From positions 1-42,594 of IMG/VR virus record IMGVR_UViG_3300048694_000741: DNA of 42,594 bases, one strand, 5' to 3'. Positions 6,516 to 13,273 of this stretch are shown piece after piece. The notes beneath the pieces were generated by a model. It did not search any database. It worked only from the letters and a program-made list of their open reading frames with translations, and was not told where the DNA came from. A program made the position numbers and the translations under genes. Positions within the stretch are counted from its first letter, which is position 1. Each line of letters begins with the position of its first letter. The stretch comes from a virus.

Positions 6516-6746
6516 ATGACAAGAGCTAAGCAGTTAAGAGATAGAATCGTCTTCATCCAGAAGCAAAAAGGTAAAACGGATGAAGAAGCGATACGCTTCG
6601 CATTGGATTATATAACGGCATTCCTAGACTCATACGCTTTATCAAACACTGTTTTGATAAAAGCTCTAGAGAGCCGCATCGCCCTGATAGATCACAATAT
6701 GTCCAGAGAAGATAAAAAGAGATTCATCTTCCACACATCTAAATGA
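6516..6746 (+). CDS. Hypothetical helical protein (76 aa)
   Basis: This is the only gene between a predicted promoter (6421-6449) and a strong bidirectional terminator (6752-6779), so it probably forms its own transcript. The product is a basic helical protein (RAKQLRDRIVFIQKQKGK, then two further helices). No motif is recognised. A monocistronic early gene with its own promoter is typical of phage host-takeover factors, but the role here is unknown. Confidence 0.55.
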   Translation: MTRAKQLRDRIVFIQKQKGKTDEEAIRFALDYITAFLDSYALSNTVLIKALESRIALIDHNMSREDKKRFIFHTSK

Positions 6747-6751
6747 GCAAA

Positions 6752-6779
6752 AAAAGGGGGAGCTTAAAGCTTCCCCTTT
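6752..6779. terminator. Bidirectional intrinsic terminator
   Basis: AAAAAGGGGGAGCTT is mirrored by AAGCTTCCCCTTT, giving an 11-pair stem with A-rich and T-rich flanks on both sides. It lies exactly between the convergent plus-strand gene ending at 6746 and the minus-strand gene ending at 6764, so it can stop transcription from both directions. Confidence 0.8.
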
Positions 6780-6958
6780 GCCTTTTCTGTGTTCTCCCAA
6801 ACCCATATCAAGTTAACTATCACCCCAAATACTACACATGTGTTTTGTAGATGGGGGACCATTACTTGCATAAGGCCCGCTGAAATTATACCAGAAGTGA
6901 TTATTATCTGGTAGCCGCGATGGGTTAAATTGACAGGCAGGTTCATAACAAACCTCAT
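6764..6958 (-). CDS. Small membrane protein (64 aa)
   Basis: The frame is open to 7090, but everything before the ATG at 6958 lies under the next gene and looks like a shadow (Arg/Cys-rich). The ATG at 6958 shares one base with the upstream stop (TAATG), which is the natural coupled start. The product has two hydrophobic segments (IIITSGIISAGLMQVMV and CVVFGVIVNLIWVW) and a charged Lys-rich end. That topology would fit a small holin-like or exclusion protein, but this is only suggestive. Confidence 0.55.
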   Translation of the reverse strand: MRFVMNLPVNLTHRGYQIIITSGIISAGLMQVMVPHLQNTCVVFGVIVNLIWVWENTEKAKGKL

Positions 6959-7266
6959 TACTCTAATCCGTTGCTGATATAGGTGGCAACAGTTATTACA
7001 AGAAGGACGCCAGCTACAGCCGCATACATTCCGTGGCCTTCGATGAAAACCGCAGATAGATATGCCGCATGGGCGATTCCATGTGAGCAATGAAGAACCT
7101 TAGTGTGATGATCTAGGCTATGCTTCATTGCCGCATACTGAGCCACAATCTCGTTACGGATATTCTGATAAGTGTTCAGAATCTCTTTTCCGATATTAAC
7201 GGAACCGTTACGAAGATGCCCAAGAATGGCAAGAGGGAATTGTAGAAGCATCTTGAACCTCGTCAC
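6958..7266 (-). CDS. Membrane-associated hypothetical protein (102 aa)
   Basis: The 102-residue product has an amphipathic N-terminal half with several His residues (KHSLDHHTKVLHCSHGIAH) and a C-terminal hydrophobic segment (AAVAGVLLVITVATYI). It heads a two-gene minus-strand unit ending at the terminator at 6752-6779. The upstream 150 bases contain small inverted repeats (AACCTT...AAGGTT). No function is recognised. Confidence 0.55.
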   Translation of the reverse strand: MTRFKMLLQFPLAILGHLRNGSVNIGKEILNTYQNIRNEIVAQYAAMKHSLDHHTKVLHCSHGIAHAAYLSAVFIEGHGMYAAVAGVLLVITVATYISNGLE

Positions 7267-7358
7267 ACAATGACAACCTTAAGGAAGGTTCTATCCAGTA
7301 GCAACCTTCGTTAAGATATATGCTACAATTTTCAATCATATTCAACTAAATTGTTTGC

Positions 7359-7387
7359 TTGACAGTGTGAGTTTACCGTACTAGCCT
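7359..7387 (+). promoter_or_regulatory. Sigma-70-like promoter upstream of the 7422 gene
   Basis: TTGACA (7359-7364), a 17-base spacer and TAGCCT (7382-7387) are found 35 bases before the start codon at 7422. The -35 box is perfect and the -10 box is weak. It belongs to the same promoter class as those at 7649, 9069 and 20569. Confidence 0.55.
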
Positions 7388-7421
7388 GGAAAAACCAACA
7401 ATTGCGTATTTTTGAGGTAAT

Positions 7422-7652
7422 ATGGTTCAAAAGTGGACAATCAAAGCCAAACTGGCAAATAGTCAAGCTGTTTACTTATGGGGTAATCATAATCGATGGG
7501 TTCCCGATATGGGGAAACGGAATATCGATGCCGTGAAAAAGTTCGACTCAATTGATGATGCGAATTACGAGGCAAAACTATTCGATTTAGAGAAGATGGC
7601 AATGAATCAGTTTAAAGTAGGGACTTCGATTATTGTTATCGATCCTTGTTGA
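7422..7652 (+). CDS. Hypothetical protein (76 aa)
   Basis: The start has GAGG six bases upstream and its own predicted promoter (7359-7387). The product looks like a small alpha/beta protein, with aromatic strands near the N-terminus and a helix (IDDANYEAKLFDLEKMAMN). Its stop (TGA 7650-7652) lies inside the next promoter's -35 box, so the genes are packed as separate transcripts. Function unknown. Confidence 0.6.
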   Translation: MVQKWTIKAKLANSQAVYLWGNHNRWVPDMGKRNIDAVKKFDSIDDANYEAKLFDLEKMAMNQFKVGTSIIVIDPC

Positions 7653-7677
7653 CAACTGGCCTAAGCTGTGATATGAC
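7649..7677 (+). promoter_or_regulatory. Strong sigma-70-like promoter for the 7711 gene
   Basis: A perfect TTGACA (7649-7654), a 17-base spacer and TATGAC (7672-7677) lie 34 bases before the start codon at 7711. This is one of the best promoter matches in the window. A clear GAAA-loop terminator follows the gene, so a single short transcript is expected. Confidence 0.75.
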
Positions 7678-7710
7678 GTGTTTGCCATTAGGGCAAATAG
7701 GAGATTTACC

Positions 7711-7917
7711 ATGAAGCTTGCTGAGGGTGGAATCCAATCGAATGAGTTGGAAGAGTCGTCGCTGATCGATGCGACTCGGGCCGAAGTGGTGAAGTTCCTC
7801 GATTTGATCGGGGATAAGCAGGAGTATTCGGCTCTGGCGTCGGCTCTCAATGCCGCTCAGGCCAACGCTCAGGTTGCGGACACGAATCAGTATATCGTGG
7901 TCAGGATTCGCAACTAG
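7711..7917 (+). CDS. Small acidic early protein (68 aa), monocistronic
   Basis: The start is ATG 7711, with AGGAGA seven bases upstream. An upstream in-frame ATG (7678) would begin at the promoter and is rejected. The product is acidic and helical (NELEESSLIDATRAEVVKFL, then ALASALNAAQAN). Codons are richer in G and C than in neighbouring genes (GCG, CTC, GTG), which suggests strong expression in the host. It sits alone between promoter 7649-7677 and terminator 7950-7982. Function unknown. Confidence 0.65.
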   Translation: MKLAEGGIQSNELEESSLIDATRAEVVKFLDLIGDKQEYSALASALNAAQANAQVADTNQYIVVRIRN

Positions 7918-7949
7918 GCTCTGATCACAACAGTCTGAGCATACCAGAT

Positions 7950-7982
7950 GGGCTGGCCGAAAGGCTGGCCCTAAACTTTTTT
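7950..7982 (+). terminator. Intrinsic terminator with GAAA tetraloop
   Basis: GGGCTGGCC (7950-7958), the loop GAAA (7959-7962) and GGCTGGCCC (7963-7971) form a nine-pair stem with two G-U pairs. TAAAC and a run of six T (7977-7982) follow. It ends the transcript of the 7711 gene just before the next promoter. Confidence 0.8.
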
Positions 7983-8002
7983 GTCTCTTGTGAAAAAAGT
8001 TG

Positions 8003-8031
8003 TTGCATCCTGTCCTAGGTTAGGGTATAAG
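8003..8031 (+). promoter_or_regulatory. Sigma-70-like promoter for the DUF932 gene
   Basis: TTGCAT (8003-8008), a 17-base spacer and TATAAG (8026-8031) lie 46 bases before the start codon at 8077. A strong ribosome-binding site (GAGGAG) follows. The preceding terminator isolates this transcript from the upstream gene. Confidence 0.65.
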
Positions 8032-8076
8032 AGTTGTCACCAGAGACGCACTACTCTAACAATTGAGGAGATAAAA

Positions 8077-9072
8077 ATGGCCGCGCTTGTTGAAACCATG
8101 GCTTACGCTTATCGTGGCACGAATGCTGATATTCCGTGGCACGGTTTCGGAACGCAGTGCCATCCCGATACGCCCCCCGCTGACTTTCTCAAGAAAGCTG
8201 GTCTTGATTGGAAGGTGGTTCTTCGCCCCTCGTTCATCACGTTCAAGGGTCCGAGTGACGAGTATCCCCGCACGATTGCGACGGGTGATCAAGCCTTGGT
8301 GCGCGAGACGGACGGAAAGGTTCTCACGAACGTTTCAGGGACGTGGTTCCCCGTTCAGAATTCGGAAGCCTTCGATTTCTTCAATGAGTTTGTCGCCGCT
8401 GGCGATATGACTATGGAGACGGGAGGTTCACTCCGTGATGGCAAAATGGTTTGGGCTATGGCCAAGGTCTCGGAATCTTTCGAGGTTTTTGGTCATGACA
8501 GGGTGGATAGCTATATGCTGTTTTCCAACCCGCACGAATACGGTAAGGGAATCGACATTCGTTTCACTCCCGTTCGCGTCGTCTGCAACAACACTTTGAC
8601 GTTGGCCCTCGCAACGAAAGGTGATCTGCAAATCAAGCTCAGCCATCGTAAGAAGTTCGATCCTGAGATGGTTAAAGAGGCCCTTGGGATTGCCCATGAG
8701 CGACTTGTTGAGTATCGCGACATGGCTAAGCTTTTGGGTTCCAAGAAAGCAGAGAAAGAAAGTGTGGTGGAGTATTTCACTCGCATTTTCCCGCATACCA
8801 GCAGGGATAAGGCCACAACCGAAATGTCCAAGGTTGGGGCTCAGGTAATGGAGACGATTGAGACTCAGCCTGGAAATGAGTTTGCCCGTGGTTCGTGGTG
8901 GCAGGTTTTCAACTCTGTAACATATGCCACGGATCACACTCTAGGCAAGACTCCTGAGAATCGTCTGTGGAACTCTTGGTATGGTTCGGAAAGGACCCGC
9001 AAAATCAAGGCGATGCAGTTGGCCACGGAGTATGCGGCCCTTAGCGGAGATTTGGAGAAAGTTTCCGCTTGA
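8077..9072 (+). CDS. DUF932 / TIGR03299-type phage-plasmid protein
   Basis: The 331-residue product matches the DUF932 family found in many phages and plasmids. It has an N-terminal PWHGFGTQ motif, a central MWAMAKV-like strand region and a long C-terminal domain with YFTRIFP and SVTYATDHT. Family members have no settled function. I place the start at ATG 8077, with GAGGAG seven bases upstream, rather than at 7981, where the frame would begin upstream of the promoter. Codon use is more GC-rich than in the structural genes, suggesting high early expression. The stop codon overlaps the next promoter. Confidence 0.85.
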   Translation: MAALVETMAYAYRGTNADIPWHGFGTQCHPDTPPADFLKKAGLDWKVVLRPSFITFKGPSDEYPRTIATGDQALVRETDGKVLTNVSGTWFPVQNSEAFDFFNEFVAAGDMTMETGGSLRDGKMVWAMAKVSESFEVFGHDRVDSYMLFSNPHEYGKGIDIRFTPVRVVCNNTLTLALATKGDLQIKLSHRKKFDPEMVKEALGIAHERLVEYRDMAKLLGSKKAEKESVVEYFTRIFPHTSRDKATTEMSKVGAQVMETIETQPGNEFARGSWWQVFNSVTYATDHTLGKTPENRLWNSWYGSERTRKIKAMQLATEYAALSGDLEKVSA

Positions 9073-9097
9073 CAGGGTATGAGTAGTAGGGTAGAAC
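9069..9097 (+). promoter_or_regulatory. Sigma-70-like promoter for a small RNA / 9208 leader
   Basis: A perfect TTGACA (9069-9074) overlapping the DUF932 stop codon, a 17-base spacer and TAGAAC (9092-9097) form the promoter. The expected start is near 9104, where two hairpins and a terminator begin rather than a coding sequence. Confidence 0.6.
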
Positions 9098-9103
9098 AAC
9101 CAC

Positions 9104-9186
9104 ATCAGCCGCTAGTTAGGTGATTGGGTCTAGCGGCTGGTTTCCTCCCTGGAGAAACTGAGAGGGTTTAGGCCCTCTCAGTTTTC
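9104..9186 (+). ncRNA. Candidate small RNA or attenuator leader (~83 nt)
   Basis: Between promoter 9069-9097 and the gene at 9208 there is no start codon but strong structure. A perfect ten-pair stem (9106-9115 with 9130-9139, 14-base loop) is followed by a single-stranded stretch with CCTCC. A perfect 12-pair hairpin (9155-9166 with 9173-9184) ending in TTTTC comes last. This is the shape of an independent small RNA with an intrinsic terminator. The CCTCC could pair with ribosome-binding sites. A transcription attenuator for the 9208 gene is the alternative reading. Confidence 0.55.
9155..9186 (+). terminator. Intrinsic terminator of the candidate small RNA
   Basis: AAACTGAGAGGG (9155-9166) and CCCTCTCAGTTT (9173-9184) pair perfectly around the six-base loop TTTAGG. 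The T-run is short (TTTT, partly inside the stem), so some readthrough into the 9208 gene is likely. Confidence 0.7.
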
Positions 9187-9207
9187 ACAAAAGACGGGAT
9201 ACATAAA

Positions 9208-9546
9208 ATGGCGGTTAGCGATAACGTTCGTAGACTACTGGGTGAATTCTTAGGGTCGCCCGAGAAAGCGAATGATATTTTGAACCGCTTACAGGGTGAT
9301 AATACCTATAATCCCAATTGGAATGATCCTAGAGCATTGTCCGATTGGAGAATGATGATCGGTCCCTTTGCTCGCGAGAATTGGACTTCATTCCCCTCGG
9401 AAGTAAGAGAAGGGTTGCGAAAGGACGCTGAGGATCACATAATGAAGATGACTAGCTATTTGGCTCTTGCATCAGTCAAAAAATCGGATTATGATGCAAT
9501 GGCGAAAGAGCATGGTGTATCGTCTTCAAACACCGTGATTCTTTGA
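9208..9546 (+). CDS. Hypothetical protein (112 aa)
   Basis: The soluble product begins with a helical RRLLGEFLGSPEKANDILNRL region, has a central Trp-rich stretch (DWRMMIGPFARENW) and ends with AMAKEHGVSSSNTVIL. No family is recognised. The ribosome-binding site is weak (ACGGGA). It lies directly downstream of a promoter-hairpin-terminator block, so its expression may depend on readthrough. Confidence 0.6.
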   Translation: MAVSDNVRRLLGEFLGSPEKANDILNRLQGDNTYNPNWNDPRALSDWRMMIGPFARENWTSFPSEVREGLRKDAEDHIMKMTSYLALASVKKSDYDAMAKEHGVSSSNTVIL

Positions 9547-9553
9547 TCGAATA

Positions 9554-9614
9554 GAGACTAGACTAAGCAAGTTGCTCCACTTGAAAACTGTTTTATACAG
9601 TGTAGTCTAGTCTC
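9554..9614 (+). ncRNA. Structured element: 12-bp closed stem with two inner hairpins
   Basis: GAGACTAGACTA (9554-9565) pairs perfectly with TAGTCTAGTCTC (9603-9614). Inside lie CAAG/CTTG (9568-9571 with 9580-9583, eight-base loop) and ACTG/CAGT (9587-9590 with 9598-9601, seven-base loop), giving a three-way junction. No T-run follows, so it is not a simple terminator. It opens the 308-base stretch 9547-9854, which otherwise holds only one doubtful small frame. It may be a structured RNA, an mRNA-processing site or a DNA site. I do not recognise a known RNA family. Confidence 0.4.
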
Positions 9615-9615
9615 C

Positions 9616-9780
9616 ATGAGTTTGGGTGATAAATCTGTAGAAGCTTGGCGTTACCCTCACGTTATAGGCTTCACATGTGCTTACTACTTGGCCCGATCCC
9701 CCCGTATCCCCAGCCAAATAGAAGCACGCCCAATCCTCTCCTGGTGCACAACCATCCTTAGCATTTTGTGCGGGTGCTGA
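9616..9780 (+). CDS. Doubtful small frame (54 aa) in the 9547-9854 gap
   Basis: An ATG at 9616 opens 54 codons ending at TGA 9780. There is no ribosome-binding site. The start abuts the stem of the structured element. The product is rich in Pro, Cys and Trp, unlike its neighbours. It may be non-coding. It is listed because it is the only sizeable plus-strand frame in the gap. The rest of the gap (9781-9854) shows only a 20-codon frame (9809-9871) overlapping the next gene's start. Confidence 0.2.
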   Translation: MSLGDKSVEAWRYPHVIGFTCAYYLARSPRIPSQIEARPILSWCTTILSILCGC

Positions 9781-9854
9781 GGTAAAGACCGCAAGTGGTT
9801 AAACAGCCATGAAAAAGGTGGAAGCCCTTTATCTTATCATAACAGGAGTTAACT

Positions 9855-10286
9855 ATGTCAGGCAGTTTTAATTCCGATAAAGATTTAAGATCGGACCTTT
9901 GGAAATGGACGTTTTGGATTTTCCTTTTCATCACGGTTTTCTCTGGCCTAGCGTGGTTTATCAATCTCGCTTCTGTGCCTGGAAAGATCGTTTCCAAGAC
10001 GCTCGATCCTGATAACATCATTCATAATTATGAATGGTTTCATGATTTCAATGGACAATACAAGTCCAGAATCAATCAGATATCTAGCCAGAAGGCTATG
10101 ATAAAAGACCTGGGGGAAGTCAACAACACTGAGAAAGTTCGGCTGGCTCAGGAACTCTCAGCCATAAGACAATCTTGCAGAGATATCGTGACCCGATATA
10201 ATGCAAATGCCACCAAAACCAATCGATCTATTTTCATGGGTCGGGAAGCTCCTGAGAAATTAGAAATTTCAACATGTGAGCAATAA
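9855..10286 (+). CDS. Membrane-anchored protein with periplasmic helical domain (143 aa)
   Basis: The start is behind AGGAG. Residues 1-15 are polar, about 16-38 form one transmembrane helix (WTFWIFLFITVFSGLAWFI), and the remainder is a soluble helical domain with a probable coiled coil (about residues 70-115). The topology suggests an inner-membrane anchor with a periplasmic domain. With the 28-residue membrane peptide and the signal-peptide protein that follow, and the endolysin nearby, a role in lysis or the envelope is possible, but no spanin signature is clear. Confidence 0.6.
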   Translation: MSGSFNSDKDLRSDLWKWTFWIFLFITVFSGLAWFINLASVPGKIVSKTLDPDNIIHNYEWFHDFNGQYKSRINQISSQKAMIKDLGEVNNTEKVRLAQELSAIRQSCRDIVTRYNANATKTNRSIFMGREAPEKLEISTCEQ

Positions 10287-10287
10287 A

Positions 10288-10374
10288 ATGGATAAAGAAA
10301 GCCTTCTGGGGGCGATCTTCACGGGAGTGTGGTGTATTGTTATGATAGGGGCAATCGCATGGTTCGCTTTATAG
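10288..10374 (+). CDS. 28-residue single-pass membrane peptide
   Basis: ATG 10288 follows the upstream stop by one base and opens 28 codons ending at TAG 10374. After a charged N-terminus (MDKESL) the peptide is almost entirely hydrophobic. It fits neatly between the two envelope genes, and the following gene starts at 10377. Small size and lack of a strong ribosome-binding site keep the confidence moderate. Confidence 0.45.
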   Translation: MDKESLLGAIFTGVWCIVMIGAIAWFAL

Positions 10375-10376
10375 GT

Positions 10377-10928
10377 ATGAAAGCTATCCCCGCATTGGGG
10401 ATTTGTCTGGCAATTGTGTTGGGTCTCACTGGTAATACTTGTGTTGACCCTAATGCAAATCGGCCTCCAACGGTTCAACAGGAACAGGCTAAAAAAGCTT
10501 CGGAAGCCGCCAAGCATCTGAACTTTTCTGACAATGCCGAAATTGATAACATCAAACATCGGCTCGAATTGACGGCTCAGCCCTCGCTACTAGGGTTTAT
10601 TGCCCTGGTCAATAATGTAGGGCAGATCGCCTTATACACTCCTGTCCAGGGAAAAGTTACCTCAGGAGGTAAAAGGCTTACCCCTCCGTTTCAAGTGTCC
10701 CATACACAAAGGGATTGCGGAGAATCATCATGTGATGACATAACTGCTGCCCCATCGGATGAAGGAACCTGGGGAAGCTCTAACGAATACATATTCTTTA
10801 GAGCCCCTACAGGGCAGTATTTCCAGACCAATATGCAATACATCTACAGCGACAAGCCTTTCAGGCCAACTGTAGAGCCGCTGTTGGTTATTGGAGAATC
10901 GTCTGCCGCTGGCCAAGCCAAAAAGTAG
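10377..10928 (+). CDS. Secreted or lipoprotein-like envelope protein (183 aa)
   Basis: I start at ATG 10377, which gives a compact signal sequence (KAIPALGICLAIVLGLTG) ending at a cysteine (residue 22). The open frame extends upstream to 10329. The lipobox is imperfect (GNTC), so either lipidation or ordinary secretion is possible. The mature part has a coiled region, then a globular beta-rich domain with a Cys pair (RDCGESSCDD) that could form a disulfide. I recall small phage lipoproteins of similar layout. No function is established. Confidence 0.6.
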   Translation: MKAIPALGICLAIVLGLTGNTCVDPNANRPPTVQQEQAKKASEAAKHLNFSDNAEIDNIKHRLELTAQPSLLGFIALVNNVGQIALYTPVQGKVTSGGKRLTPPFQVSHTQRDCGESSCDDITAAPSDEGTWGSSNEYIFFRAPTGQYFQTNMQYIYSDKPFRPTVEPLLVIGESSAAGQAKK

Positions 10929-10954
10929 GCGTATCAAACCGTAGGGTGAAGAGT

Positions 10955-11248
10955 ATGCAGACCATTGAGATTAAGCAGCAAGAGCTAGATAAGCCTACCA
11001 AATGTCCGTATTGCAATGAGACTACGGATATGGCTGCTGCAATGCATAACCATAAGCCTACGCCTGGATCAATCAGTGTTTGCCTTCACTGTATGCATTG
11101 GGCAATATTTGATAAGGATTTGAGCCTGAGAAAGCCGACAACCGAAGAAACAATGAGATTGGGCAATGACCCGAGATTTATTATTGCCCAACAACTTGGA
11201 GCCTTATTAGGTCAAGGCTTTCAGAAAACTAAGTCATCTGTGAACTAG
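10955..11248 (+). CDS. Small zinc-finger-like protein (97 aa)
   Basis: The product carries CPYC near residue 17 and CLHC about 30 residues later, a layout compatible with one zinc ribbon, with extra His residues between. The ATG at 10955 is well spaced from AGGG (10943-10946). A GTG at 10946 is the alternative. The gene's last 20 bases overlap the convergent endolysin gene, so the two mRNAs are complementary at their 3' ends. Function unknown. Confidence 0.6.
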   Translation: MQTIEIKQQELDKPTKCPYCNETTDMAAAMHNHKPTPGSISVCLHCMHWAIFDKDLSLRKPTTEETMRLGNDPRFIIAQQLGALLGQGFQKTKSSVN

Positions 11249-12401
11249 AGATAATATCTTCGTCTAGTTCCTTTTCGATGGCACCAATCTTCAATAAGTC
11301 CATCTTATCAGAAGGCCAGCGCATACCAACACAGTTGGCCTTTGATACCTTCTTAACACAAACCATGTCAGATTGATTTCCACCTAGGACGTGGTAATAA
11401 TCATCGTCCTCAGAAACATATAATCCGACATGTCCGCCCCCTTGGCGTTTGAAAACTAGAACAGCCCCATAGGCTGAGTCTTGAACGGGGCTTCCCCATG
11501 CTTTCCATGATAAGGCCCATAGAGGCGAATCAGGAACGTCTTCCCCTGCTTCACTCATGACATGAGCCATAAACAATCCGCACCATGGAATTGAATCGTG
11601 GTTATAATCATTAATTAATCCTAATGATCTAGCCCACTTAATTATATCTTGATTGTCTTCATCCCCTGGTTCTTCCTTGACTCCAATTAGAGCTTTTGCT
11701 ACTATCATCCAAGGTAGATCGTCCGTCTTTTCATTGGAATCGGTAGTTTCAGCATTCGTTGAAACAGGGGTATCCGCTGAAACTCCTGTCCATTGTGCCT
11801 TTAAATCGTCTTCTGAGCCATCATAGGCGTTTAAATCAACATCACCCTGTATCCCCCGCACCCCATGAGGATCAGGGCCTACACCATCTCCTGTATATTG
11901 CCATAGCCAATACGAATCCCATGCATCGGGGAGCTTGGCTTTAGGGCCATATTGACATAGCCATAAACGATGCTTTCCCCAAAAACCATCAGAGTCATCT
12001 TCTAATTGTTCTTTGATTAGATTTCCAGAATATAATACTGGCCTTTGACCAGTCTTATCATAAACGGCTTCTAAGAATTGTCTAGCCTGTTTCAGGCTCA
12101 TTGTTTTGCCATTGGGGTTAGCTTCAAAATCTAATGCTAATAAAATGCCTTTGGTATCTCCAACAGTGTCTAGAAAGTTACTAACTTGGTCATCAACATC
12201 TTCACCAGTGCCAAAATGATAAGCCCCCCAAAGTAAATCAGCATCAATTGCTTGTGGTTGTCTAGCTTTATACTTTTTATCCTGTAATGTTGCGCCTTGT
12301 GTAGCTTTGTGTATAATACCTCTTATACCGTCTTTGTAGGCTTCCTCGAATGAGGTAACTACATCGCCATGATAAATGTCTGCAACTATTGGTGTTGGCA
12401 T
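11229..12401 (-). CDS. Two-domain endolysin: GH25 muramidase plus CHAP/NlpC-like amidase
   Basis: The N-terminal ~205 residues fit glycoside hydrolase family 25 lysozymes: a beta strand with Asp8, YHFGTG near residue 61, the catalytic-type LALDFEANP (Asp91, Glu93), and later VLYSGN and WLWQYTGDG. After a Thr/Ser/Glu-rich linker (about 206-228), the C-terminal domain matches the TIGR02594 cysteine-peptidase type, with Cys274 in IPWCGLFMAHV, His324 in GGGHVGLYVS and VLGGNQ. It should cut both glycan and peptide bonds of peptidoglycan. There is no signal peptide, so release would need a holin. A late-promoter box (CTAAATATT, minus strand) lies 27 bases upstream. Confidence 0.9.
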   Translation of the reverse strand: MPTPIVADIYHGDVVTSFEEAYKDGIRGIIHKATQGATLQDKKYKARQPQAIDADLLWGAYHFGTGEDVDDQVSNFLDTVGDTKGILLALDFEANPNGKTMSLKQARQFLEAVYDKTGQRPVLYSGNLIKEQLEDDSDGFWGKHRLWLCQYGPKAKLPDAWDSYWLWQYTGDGVGPDPHGVRGIQGDVDLNAYDGSEDDLKAQWTGVSADTPVSTNAETTDSNEKTDDLPWMIVAKALIGVKEEPGDEDNQDIIKWARSLGLINDYNHDSIPWCGLFMAHVMSEAGEDVPDSPLWALSWKAWGSPVQDSAYGAVLVFKRQGGGHVGLYVSEDDDYYHVLGGNQSDMVCVKKVSKANCVGMRWPSDKMDLLKIGAIEKELDEDIISSSQMT

Positions 12402-12427
12402 TTTAAAACTCCATTAATGTTATATCG

Positions 12428-12434
12428 TAATATT
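12428..12434 (-). promoter_or_regulatory. T4-type late promoter box for the endolysin gene
   Basis: On the minus strand the sequence reads TCTAAATATT, matching the CTAAATA boxes at 28342, 28364 and 18899. It lies 27 bases before the endolysin start codon, a proper distance for a late promoter, and lysis genes are late genes. No -35 box is visible, as expected for T4-type late promoters. Confidence 0.6.
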
Positions 12435-12449
12435 TAGAGAAAGAGACAA

Positions 12450-12956
12450 ATGCAGTTAGATGAAAAAGTAACTATGGATTTTTGTGAGACTAGACTTGCA
12501 ATTCCCCCATTAGGAGATATCATATTTGACGTAGATGGAACGCTTGCAAATTGTGAACATAGACAGCATTTCGTCCGATCAAAGCCTCGTAATTGGAAAG
12601 CTTTCAATTCCACTATTGGGGATGATTCCGTTCATTGGGATATTGTTTGGCTAGCTCGTCTATTCCATTCGGTTGGTTGCCGTATTTTGATTTGCACCGC
12701 TCGCACTGATGATTTACGGGAAGTCACAAAGAATTGGCTGGATAAGAAAGCTGGTTTGGAAGGTATCTATGAGAAAATCTATATGCGAGGAGAAAAGGAT
12801 TATAGAGATGATAGCATTGTTAAAAGAGAATTACTTGACGAAATAAGGAATGATGGTTATGATCCTGTTATGGTCTTAGACGATAGAGACCGTGTTGTTA
12901 AAATCTGGCGGGAAGCTGGATTACGCTGCTTACAAGTGGCCCCTGGAGACTTTTAG
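12450..12956 (+). CDS. Polynucleotide 3'-phosphatase (phosphatase half of T4 Pnkp as a separate gene)
   Basis: The 168-residue product corresponds to the C-terminal phosphatase domain of T4 polynucleotide kinase. It has the HAD-type motif FDVDGTLAN (Asp27, Asp29), CTAR (Thr83-Arg85), the RDDSIVKRELL segment with Lys125, VLDDRD (Asp144-Asp145), and the distinctive end QVAPGDF, close to T4 Pnkp's C-terminus. It should remove 3'-phosphates or 2',3'-cyclic phosphates from cleaved RNA. The kinase domain, fused to it in T4, is encoded separately at 16942. RNA ligase 1 and two groups of small genes lie between, so the repair pathway is split but clustered. Confidence 0.88.
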   Translation: MQLDEKVTMDFCETRLAIPPLGDIIFDVDGTLANCEHRQHFVRSKPRNWKAFNSTIGDDSVHWDIVWLARLFHSVGCRILICTARTDDLREVTKNWLDKKAGLEGIYEKIYMRGEKDYRDDSIVKRELLDEIRNDGYDPVMVLDDRDRVVKIWREAGLRCLQVAPGDF

Positions 12957-12976
12957 GCTAAATAGAGGAAAACAAG

Positions 12977-13273
12977 ATGTTTAAACGCGCATTAGTAAAT
13001 GATCCAATGTTTAATTATATCATATCTGAACAAGTTGAAATACAAAGTGAAATGAAATCAGTCATAGAAAAGCTTACAAGGCTTGATAGGGAGGATGATG
13101 CTGAAATCATTTCACAGTTGTTGGACCTCAGTGAAGAGATTGTTAGACAAGTTACGGCGGAAGACATTGAGGCCGCAATCTCCTCTTGTGAAAAAATCAA
13201 TAGATACTGGGACGATTATCCAGAACTCATGTCCGAAATTGATGAATGGGTCGAAAACGGAGATATCTCCTGA
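12977..13273 (+). CDS. Hypothetical acidic helical protein (98 aa)
   Basis: The product is acidic and mainly helical (EQVEIQSEMKSVIEKLTRL, then ISQLLDLSEEIVRQVTAEDI). A GCTAAATAGAGG sequence lies just upstream (12957-12968), but it is too close to the start to be its promoter. The next gene begins inside its last 32 bases. Function unknown. Confidence 0.55.
   Translation: MFKRALVNDPMFNYIISEQVEIQSEMKSVIEKLTRLDREDDAEIISQLLDLSEEIVRQVTAEDIEAAISSCEKINRYWDDYPELMSEIDEWVENGDIS

Noticed and set aside
6764-7090. Long version of the minus-strand 108-residue frame
   Set aside because: Its first 44 codons lie under another gene on the same strand and are Arg/Cys-rich shadow sequence. The coupled ATG at 6958 is the better start.
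8428-8937. Long minus-strand frames inside the DUF932 gene
   Set aside because: They are antisense shadows favoured by the higher GC content of that gene. They have no ribosome-binding sites.
12957-12968. GCTAAATAGAGG as a late promoter
   Set aside because: The box ends 12 bases before the ATG at 12977, leaving no room for a leader with a ribosome-binding site. It could still serve farther downstream genes.
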